Shown here: in pieces, positions 56,272 through 64,000 of the stretch
Numbering within the stretch: the first letter of the stretch is position 1
Layout of the letters: every line of letters begins with the position of its first letter
Assembly (NCBI RefSeq): GCF_000327385.1
Contig: NW_008708987.1
Coordinates: 2,712,607 to 2,776,606, forward strand
Length of the DNA: 64,000 nucleotides
Source: Lottia gigantea
Lineage: Eukaryota; Mollusca; Gastropoda; Lottiidae
Reading direction: 5' to 3'
Position numbers and translations under genes: made by a program
Notes under the pieces: generated by a model
Told to the model about the DNA's origin: nothing
The model's database searches: none
What the model saw: the letters and a program-made list of their open reading frames with translations, nothing else

Positions 56272-58607
56272 TATAGATATACTACCTCTAGTTTTATTTC
56301 ATACTTCGTTTAGAAACACATACAGGTAACATTAAAAACACAAGAGATATAGATATACTACTTCTAGTTTTATTTCATACTTCGTTTAGAAACACATACA
56401 GGTAACATTAAAAACACAAGAGATATAGATATACTACTTCTAGTTTTATTTTATACTTCGTTTAGAAACACATACAGGTAACATTAAAAACACAAGTTAT
56501 ATAGATATACTACTTCTAGGTTTATTACATACTACGTTTAGAAACACATACAGTAAACATTAAAAACACAAGATATATAGATATACTACTTCTAGGTTTA
56601 TAACATACTACGTTTAGAAACACATACAGGTAACATTAAAAACACAAGAGATATAGATATACTACTTCTAGTTTTATTCATACTTCGTTTAGAAACATAT
56701 ACAGGTAACATTAAAAACACAAGATATGTAGATATACTACTTCTAGTTTTATTACATACTACGTTTAGAAACACATACAGGTAACATTAAAACCACAAGA
56801 GATATAGATATACTACTTCTAGTTTTATTACATACTACGTTTAGAAACACATACAGGTAACATTAAAAACACAAGTTATATAGATATACTACCTCTAGGT
56901 TTATAACATACTACGTTTAGAAACACATACAGGTAACATTAAAAACACAAGAGATATAGATATACTACTTCTAGTTTTATTACATACTACGTTTAGAAAC
57001 ACATACAGGTAACATTAAAAACACAAGATATATAGATATACTACTTCTAGGTTTATAACATACTACGTTTAGAAACACATACAGGTAACATTAAAAACAC
57101 AAGTTATATAGATATACTACTTCTAGGTTTATTTCATTCTACGTTTAGAAAAACATACAGGTAACATTAAAAACACAAGTTATATAGATATACTACCTCT
57201 AGTTTTATTACATACTACGTTTAGAAACACATACAGGTAACATTAAAAACACAAGATATATAGATATACTACTTCTTGGTTTATTACATACTACGTTTAG
57301 AAACACATACAGGTAACATTAAAAACACAAGATATATAGATATACTACTTCTAGTTTTATTTCATACTTCGTTTAGCAACACATACAGGTAACATTAAAA
57401 ACACAAGATATATAGATATACTACTTCTAGTTTTATTACATACTACGTTTAGAAACACATACAGGTAACATTAAAAACACAAGTTATATAAATATACTAC
57501 TTCTAGGTTTATTTTATACTTCGTGTAGAAACACATACAGGTAACATTAAAAACACAAGTTATATAGATATACTACTTCTAGGTTTATTTTATACTTCGT
57601 TTAGCAACACATACAGGTAACATTAAAAACACAAGTTATATAGATATACTACTTCTAGTTTTATTACATACTACGTTTAGAAACACATACAGGTAACATT
57701 AAAAACACAAGATATATAGATATACTACCTCTAGTTTTATTTTATACTTCGTTTAGAAACACATACAGGTAACATTAAAAACACAAGTTATATAGATATA
57801 CTACTTCTAGGTTTATTTCATACTACGTTTAGAAACACATACAGGTAACATTAAAAACACAAGATATATAGATATACTACTTCTAGGTTTATTTTATACT
57901 TCGTTTAGAAACACATATAGGTAACATTAAAAACACAAGTTATATAGATATACTACTTCTAGGTTTATTACATACTACGTTTAGAAACACATACAGGTAA
58001 CATTAAAAACGCAAGTTATATAGATATACTACTTCTAGTTTTATTTTATACTTCGTTTAGCAACACATACAGGTAACATTAAAAACACAAGTTATATAGA
58101 TATACTACCTCTAGTTTTATTTTATACTTCGTTTAGAAACACATACAGGTAACATTAAAAACACAAGTTATATAGATATACTACTTCTAGGTTTATTACA
58201 TACTTCGTTTAGCAACACATACAGGTAACATTAAAAACACAAGTTATATAGATATACTACTTCTAGGTTTATTTTATACTTCGTTTAGAAACACATACAG
58301 GTAACATTAAAAACACAAGTTATATAGATATACTACTTCTTGGTTTATTACATACTACGTTTAGAAACACATACAGGTAACATTAAAAACACAAGTTATA
58401 TAGATATACTACTTCTAGTTTTATTACATACTACGTTTAGAAACACATACAGGTAACATTAAAAACACAAGAGATATAGATATACTACTTCTAGTTTTAT
58501 TTATACTTCGTTTAGAAACATATACAGGTAACATTAAAAACACAAGTTATATAGATATACTACCTCTAGTTTTATTTCATACTTCGTTTAGAAACACATA
58601 CAGGTAA
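56272..58607. repeat. 76-bp satellite array, about 30 copies
   Basis: Units of 76 bp contain 'atatagatatactacttcta', 'acatactacgtttagaaac' and 'acatacaggtaacattaaaa'. A few unit types (tacgtttag or ttcgtttag; ggtttat or gttttat) are mixed through the array, which points to unequal exchange or conversion. The array is bordered by minus-strand exon candidates on both sides and may be intronic. Confidence 0.95.
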
Positions 58608-58774
58608 CTTTATCAATTGGGACCACATATTGGGAAGAAAAATGTCCTGTTGTTATTATAACTTGAAAAAGAGAAGTATATCAGACTAAACCAAACCAAC
58701 AATAACCGTTTGATATCAACAAGATATACCACGATCACATCGAGTCTGGGAGAATGAAAGCGTGACGTCATCAA

Positions 58775-58905
58775 ATACTTTTTTATGTGGAATTGCAGGA
58801 ACCACAGACGTCCGATTGAAAAATGGAATGTTTGAAATTGATGCTATCAGTGTCCCTGGTACACGTAAAAAAAATTTAGAATATCTCTTTACAGTCCTTT
58901 TAATA
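58775..58905. mobile_element. MITE family A, right arm
   Basis: 'ggaattgcaggaaccacagac', 'gatgctatcagtgtccctgg' and 'atctctttacagtcctttta' match the family A right arm. It abuts the exon candidate at 58929-59045. Confidence 0.7.
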
Positions 58906-58928
58906 TTATTTATGAAATTTCTTTTTTT

Positions 58929-59045
58929 TCAAAACAGTCCGATTTCGCCGTAATCAAAATTTGTATCGCCAAATATAATTTCAGAATTTAGAGCCATACT
59001 GAATCCATCTAATAATTGATGTAGATTTTGATTCAGAGTGTCTGT
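58929..59045 (-). CDS. Third terminal-exon candidate
   Basis: Acceptor ACTGTTTATAG (ending 59046) opens a phase-0 frame of 38 residues to a stop at 58929 (TDTLNQNLHQLLDGFSMALN...). The first two thirds look like an amphipathic helix. The last residues lie next to MITE A sequence. It may be a distal exon of the same minus-strand locus as 54985-55944, but the phase differs. Unrecognised. Confidence 0.3.
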   Translation of the reverse strand, partial: TDTLNQNLHQLLDGFSMALNSEIIFGDTNFDYGEIGLF

Positions 59046-59099
59046 CTATAAACAGTATACTAGAAAATGGACTGGTTGTTTCTTAAAAAATAAAAAAAA

Positions 59100-60760
59100 A
59101 TATGATTCTAAAATACATTCTTATTTCTTCAATTATATTCCATATGGGATGACGACAGTTATCTGTAGTCTGTAGTATAATCAATCAAAAAGGAGTTATT
59201 TCCCTTAATGCTAAATTAGTAATGGTATTTAAAAAATCCACGAGCTATTTGCATGTGTGTTCTCTATAGCTGCTAACAACGGTACGAATAAGATAGGACA
59301 CACTAGGCGTGCTAATTTCTTTTTAAAGAGTGAAGTTATTTTGATTATCAAGAACTGACTTTGTTAGGGTTAGATAGGGATGGCTATATGCCCATTTTTG
59401 TACCGTCGCGGTGTGAACAGCCATCGGCCTTAAAACATTTTCGCTTGCCATATGTTTCCATGTTAAAACACCAAATTCATCCTTCTATAACTTTTTCAGA
59501 AATCTCGTTGAAAACTTTCCAACATGTCACATGAAAGTCTGGCCTAGACCTAGTTTCTGGACAAAAATTCAATATATCAATATATCAATTACAATTAGCC
59601 TCCCGCCTATAAATCTCTCATTATCTCACAAACTCTGAAAGAAAATGCAATTTCAGACATCAAATTCCAAATCTAGACCAACAATAACTCAAAAATGTGC
59701 ATGCAAAAACCCAAAAAGGGAGGCAGAAAGAGGATTTCTAAAAATAGCTCTGACTAAATTATACAATCATAAGCATAAAAAGTTTTAGTGGTCTGAGTCC
59801 TAATAGTATGTCATTGCGATTCTTGTTTTGAAAAACTGATTATTGAAAACAGTATCTGTATTTTACTGGAACTATTCTCCAGACTGGTGCACAGCGTACA
59901 CAGATGTTCCTGTGACACCTGCTACAGTACTTAACATCATAAAGCTCAAATTCAAAAACTCATTAAGATATTATTCGAGAGATTATAAAACTGTAGAAAG
60001 ATTTAACAATGAAATCGTCGTCACTGTAATTGAAAGATAAATACTATGTTTTCAATACTCAGAGTTGGTCTAACAGCAATCTATTTAAAACTCGATTAAA
60101 GTTTTATTTCTTTGTGTTTTCATTGTAATCTAACACGTTTCTTACCTCAGTGCCGCTCTAAAGATCTTATTCTTAGTTAATTCAAGTTTGTCAACAAGTT
60201 TCTGGATAAAATTTTGTTATAAAGCGAGACCAAGACAGAGTGTTATATTGCACTACTCAGTGGATCAACTAGCTGAGCGGTGGCCCGTGGACTTAAGTGG
60301 ATTAGGGCCCCTCCCCAGACAATTTTTTTGCAACATATACTCTGCTACATATTGAGACCCCTCTGTAGGTCAGTTTATTGATTGTTGATATTTTTCTGGG
60401 GTTGGGTTCCCTTGGCTCAAACAGTTTCTATGGTAGTGGGGCCACTGGCCATAATTTAGATTTCGTCATTGTTATCCAGTAACGAGTTCTATAAAACACG
60501 GTCCGATTGGTTAAAGATAGCGTCATTAGAACTGGACTGCGAGGGAAAACTTGTTAGATTACAAGTGGCATGAAAATAACAGAAAAATGTACGTTGTAAT
60601 CTAGTTTTAATTAAATTGGTTGAGTAAATATGATTATTAATGCTGTTGTATCATATTGATTTCAGAACGACATTGCATGTCATCAGAATCAATTTGTTTA
60701 TACCTCGGTGCATTTACCTGTAGATAATCATGATAAACAGGTTCCAGAGTCCCATTTCTC
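59100..60760. other. Intergenic, no supported gene
   Basis: Region 59843-60040 is open in one plus frame (65 residues) and partly open in minus frames, one of which has a CxxC-x4-CxxC pattern. The competing frames make none convincing. Nothing else was seen. Confidence 0.35.
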
Positions 60761-60766
60761 AACAAC

Positions 60767-61137
60767 GAGGAGCTCAGTGAGTTAGACGCTTGCTCGCTAA
60801 CCTGAAGGTCCAGGGTTCAATCCCGGCATAGGTCGAGAAAATACCTTCGGATTTTCCAACCCGGTTTCCCCCTGTCAGTGATGCAGGTACGAGGGGCTGA
60901 CATGGAAAAAGCGTCTAGTCGTTCGGATGGGACAATAAACCGAGGCGCCGTGTGCTACAGGCTGTGCACGTTAAAGATCCCTCGACAGTTGGAAATCGAA
61001 AAAGAGCAGGCTAATGCCGCTGTCCTGGCAAAATTTCCCTCATTGCACCCTACATGGCGTTGCCTGTCTTCATTAGCCCACATGGTACAGAAAAGTAGGA
61101 CGTAAAACTCCATTCATTTCATTTTCATTTTTTCATT
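60767..61137 (+). mobile_element. Full-length tRNA-derived SINE
   Basis: The head carries an A box (AGCTCAGTGAGTTAGACGC, from 60771) and a B box (GGTTCAATCCC, 60814-60824) of RNA polymerase III type. The body has 'gaggggctgacatggaaaa', 'ctgtgcacgttaaagatccc', 'gccgctgtcctggcaaaat' and 'cattagcccacatgg'. The end 'gtaggacgtaaaactcc' passes into an ATTCATTTCATTTTC-type tail. This is the reference copy for at least a dozen truncated copies in the window. The partner LINE that supplied its tail is not known to me. Confidence 0.85.
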
Positions 61138-61243
61138 TCTCAACAAAATCAGGGGTGTGGATACTTTAAAACTGACATGCTTCTTCGTGGATGCGAGAGA
61201 TTCTTATAATAACACTTTGAACTATTAAATTTAAATAGATATG

Positions 61244-61300
61244 TTTTCATGAGTTACGCCCCTTGAATATTTAAAATCCATCAGCCAAGTCACTATTCTT
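61244..61300 (+). repeat. Single copy of the 14.2-kb repeat unit
   Basis: 'tcatgagttacgccccttg' with 'catcagccaagtcactattc' matches the 48-bp unit and its right flank at 14229-14420, so that segment is dispersed. Confidence 0.5.
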
Positions 61301-61427
61301 TCTTTGGTATGTTCGTACACATAAAGCATCAAGACAGGTGTGGCGCAAGACAAGGCATGCTTACACTTCTAGACAACAGATCCCACTTTTCATTATGAAA
61401 TAGCTGTAGCTGTATGTTTCGCTAATA

Positions 61428-61655
61428 ATACTACAAAATATACATACTTTATACTACGAAATATACATACTATATACTACAAAATACACATACTATATAC
61501 TACAACATACACATACTATATACTACAGCATATACATACTATATACTACAAAATACACATACTATATACTACAACATACACATACTATATACTACAACAT
61601 ACACATACTATATACTACAAAATACACATACTATATACTACAACATATCAATCCA
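61428..61655. repeat. 23-bp AT-rich tandem repeat, about 9 copies
   Basis: Units of 'cacatactatatactacaa' type with a few variants. Intergenic. Confidence 0.85.
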
Positions 61656-61659
61656 ATGA

Positions 61660-63130
61660 AATTGCTGTATTCCCTGATACAAGAATATGTAGTAATAGCT
61701 TATCATTGTGAAAGGGACCAATCGCACCTTAGTCTCATACTTAAATAATAAATAAGCCCGGAACCAACGATCCAAACCCCTGAAAAAAAAAACCCAAAAT
61801 CAAAAACAGCATTTTGACGAAACATTGGTAACATCTAATGAATTTTTCACATGAGAGGGAATAATATATTAATTTTTAAGCTACGCTAATCGTTATTACT
61901 CAGAGTTCCACTCTATACGATCTTCACTCAGGAAAGAACACAGAAAAAAATAAAGCTCGCGCTTTTAATCTGAAGAGATCACCAGACTATTAATATAACG
62001 TGACAATAATGGAAATAGAGTTAAAGCGCTAGATTTAGCTTTATATTTTCGGGAAACTGGACTTTCGCCATAACAGTAATTATAACAACATTTTTTTTAT
62101 TTCTATTCCATTGTTACAACAGCTGGTAAAATTAAGAACAAAATCATTGAATTATTTTTTGAATCTACGTGAAAATCATTGGTTCGGCACGAGCGTACAT
62201 CTGACAACGATTCAGTTTAAATATAGAATTAGACATATGTTTCTCTCTCTCTTGTACTAGCAACCCTCTTACAACTATAGATATATTACTAACTTCACGC
62301 GGTACATACAACATAACTATACTTTCGGGGTAACAGTTCAAACCGAATACTAGTTACTTGCTGACTGTGAAATACGGAGGATTCCAGCTGAAAGGATTAT
62401 AAAATTAATGGTTCCGTCTGAAGGTAAGGTTTCTATTCGTTAATCAATAGTGTAGTCAAGTTAGACACACACAGCGGCAAGGTTTTTGGAAGCGAGCACG
62501 ACTTCTTTCAAATTCCTTCGAATCGGCGAACTATACACATATTATATGTATACATGTTGAAGTTTTATCTTAATAAAACGTATAAAACCTAGGGAAGAGT
62601 AAGCGGTGTAAGGAAACTTTAGTTGAGCGGGCCGAACAGGGGCCAAAAGCTAATCTTACTCTATATAAATTGATGAACATTCTTATAAATGAAAAACAAC
62701 AACAGTTCGTTACTGTATTAATCATTTTCAACAAGAATATAATTTAAGTCCAAAAACGCCCAAAATGATCTCTCCTCTTTTATTATTTAATCTATCATGA
62801 TATTGTATCACTGAGTAATGCCCGCACCCTATCTACAGTTTATTCATATACTGTTTTATCCAAAAGTATCATAATCTGGTATTTTCATAATGAATATTAG
62901 TATAATTGAATACTAGCAATAATAAAATAATTTCACTGTTAAACTGGTCTTCAATACATAAATTATAAAGCTATATAGAAAAAATACTTGAATAAGTGTA
63001 CTGGTTGATAGATGACATGTTAACGTTCGTTGTACTGTTGAATAAAGCCCTTTTATACAGTCTTTATATTGGACAATAGACCGAGTCACAATATTGCGAT
63101 CTTAATATCTTTCCATAATGCAACTATGTC
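61660..63130. other. Intergenic, no feature seen
   Basis: AT-rich. No open frame, RNA gene or repeat could be supported. Confidence 0.4.
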
Positions 63131-63138
63131 ATTTAGCA

Positions 63139-63428
63139 TTAAAAGAACAGTTGCTCCATTTTTTTTACCAATCTTACTTTAGTCTTAGCCAATCAGTAAA
63201 AGTGTTCACAGCCCACTGACAAAATTTGAGCCTTCGAATCCACGTGGACCTGTGAGCCGCCGGTGTGCTGTTTTTATGCCAGCCAGCCACTGCTGTATTA
63301 CTACTAGTCATTTCAACATTCAAACGCAGATAATTCTGGGATTTGAAGGTTAAAATTTCGACTGGCTAATTCCAGTTTCGGAGACTAAAGTATGATTGGT
63401 CAAAAAAATGGCCTACCTGTCCCTTTAA
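63139..63428. mobile_element. MITE family B, 290 bp
   Basis: TTAA at both ends. The left arm has 'ccaatcttactttagtctta', 'gtgttcacagcccact' and 'aaatttgagccttcgaatcc'; the right arm has 'ccagtttcggagactaaag' and 'ctacctgtccctttaa'. The arms mirror each other almost throughout, a long foldback. A SINE tail scrap follows at about 63430-63463. Confidence 0.75.
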
Positions 63429-63710
63429 TACCTTCCCCGAAAAGCTCCATTCATTTCATTTTGTTATGACTTATTTCTCACCCAGTCCTGTATATTTTGA
63501 GAGAGAAAGAGTTTTGAAGACTATTTACAAAACACTGCTGACATGTTGTTCAGTATCACTACCGGCATTTTTTAAATGTGCCCTTTAAAAAGTGATTTGA
63601 CATGATCCAGGATCCATGTGGTATCATTTGTATTCAAAAGCTGTAAATATTGCATACAGTTGGTCAGCTGTATAGACCCTACAATCAGGGATGAAGTCTT
63701 TTCTTTACTG

Positions 63711-63896
63711 TAGTGCTTCCCAATCTTGTTCAGCCTTCACACCCCTGGAGCAATCACGTTGGACCTTTTACAACCCCGCAAATTTCCAGCATGTGAAGAT
63801 GTGAGGTGCTCTCTCAAATAAATTCATCTCTTATACCAGTTGGTCACACCCCTGACACCTTAGTCCCTCACCCCCCGGGAGTGAAAACACCCCAGG
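63711..63896. mobile_element. hAT-like nonautonomous element
   Basis: 'agtgcttcccaatcttg' on the left and 'caggttgggaaccagggct' on the right are inverted and match the general hAT-type end pattern (CAG.G.TTCCCAACCT). The interior includes 'cacacccctg' phrases usual in such elements. An 8-bp target duplication was not found, so the ends may be off by a few bases. Confidence 0.5.
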
Positions 63897-64000
63897 TTGG
63901 GAACCAGGGCTCTAGGAATAGTGTATTTACTTGACATAAATTACAGTCGATATAATTCTCAGGTGTTTGAAATTATTACAAACATTAAAAGAGTCATATA

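Noticed and set aside
59843-60040. 65-residue plus-strand frame, and a minus frame with CxxC pairs
   Set aside because: Several frames on both strands are open over the same short stretch, with no consistent splice sites and no family match.

Overview
The window looks like nuclear DNA of an animal. Genes are split by GT-AG introns, the sequence is AT-rich, and there is no operon structure. The best-recognised gene is a nine-coding-exon organic anion transporter (SLCO/OATP family), which is restricted to animals. Dense MITEs, a tRNA-headed SINE with an ATTCATTTCATTTT-like tail, hammerhead-like repeats and many minisatellites would suit a mollusc such as a gastropod. That placement is an inference; no marker gene in the window proves it. 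Two assembly gaps (16393-17099 and 51672-52536) both sit beside or inside repeat-rich coding sequence.

Layout. 0-13.5 kb is repeat-rich and shows no convincing gene: hammerhead-like tandem units at the left edge, a 2.7-kb TIR-bounded element (1759-4441) whose core has a CRE/YY1-like promoter motif pair and a good splice donor, a tRNA-like repeat, a TTAA MITE and a second hammerhead-bearing tandem pair near 12.8 kb. 14.1-19.4 kb holds an unrecognised minus-strand gene of six predicted exons, all joined by phase-1 introns, with a large decapeptide-repeat exon; its 3' end has been partly duplicated in tandem. 19.5-28.5 kb is intergenic, with MITEs, SINE pieces and an 85-bp satellite. 28.7-31.4 kb holds a four-coding-exon plus-strand gene for an unrecognised single-pass membrane protein with a long acidic tail.

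34.6-48.2 kb is the SLCO gene. The 669-residue product can be read completely from nine exons whose phases all agree. Its likely 5' intron is packed with three large arrays: a 37-bp array bounded by inverted repeats, a 38-bp array that appears amplified from the inside of a MITE, and about 50 copies of a 56-bp unit ending just before the first coding exon. 50.7-54.4 kb carries two convergent surface or secreted protein genes: a Ser/Thr/Gly-rich secreted protein running into the second gap, and on the other strand a very small (about 80 aa) predicted GPI-anchored Thr/Pro-rich protein. 55-59 kb has three isolated terminal-exon candidates on the minus strand around a 2.3-kb array of a 76-bp satellite. 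59-64 kb is mainly intergenic with one full-length SINE and more MITEs.

No shared pathway links the genes. The recurring theme is interaction of TTAA-type MITEs and other TIR elements with minisatellites, some intronic and some coding. I saw no convincing retrovirus, LTR element or Polinton. All exon models come from reading splice sites and phase by eye.
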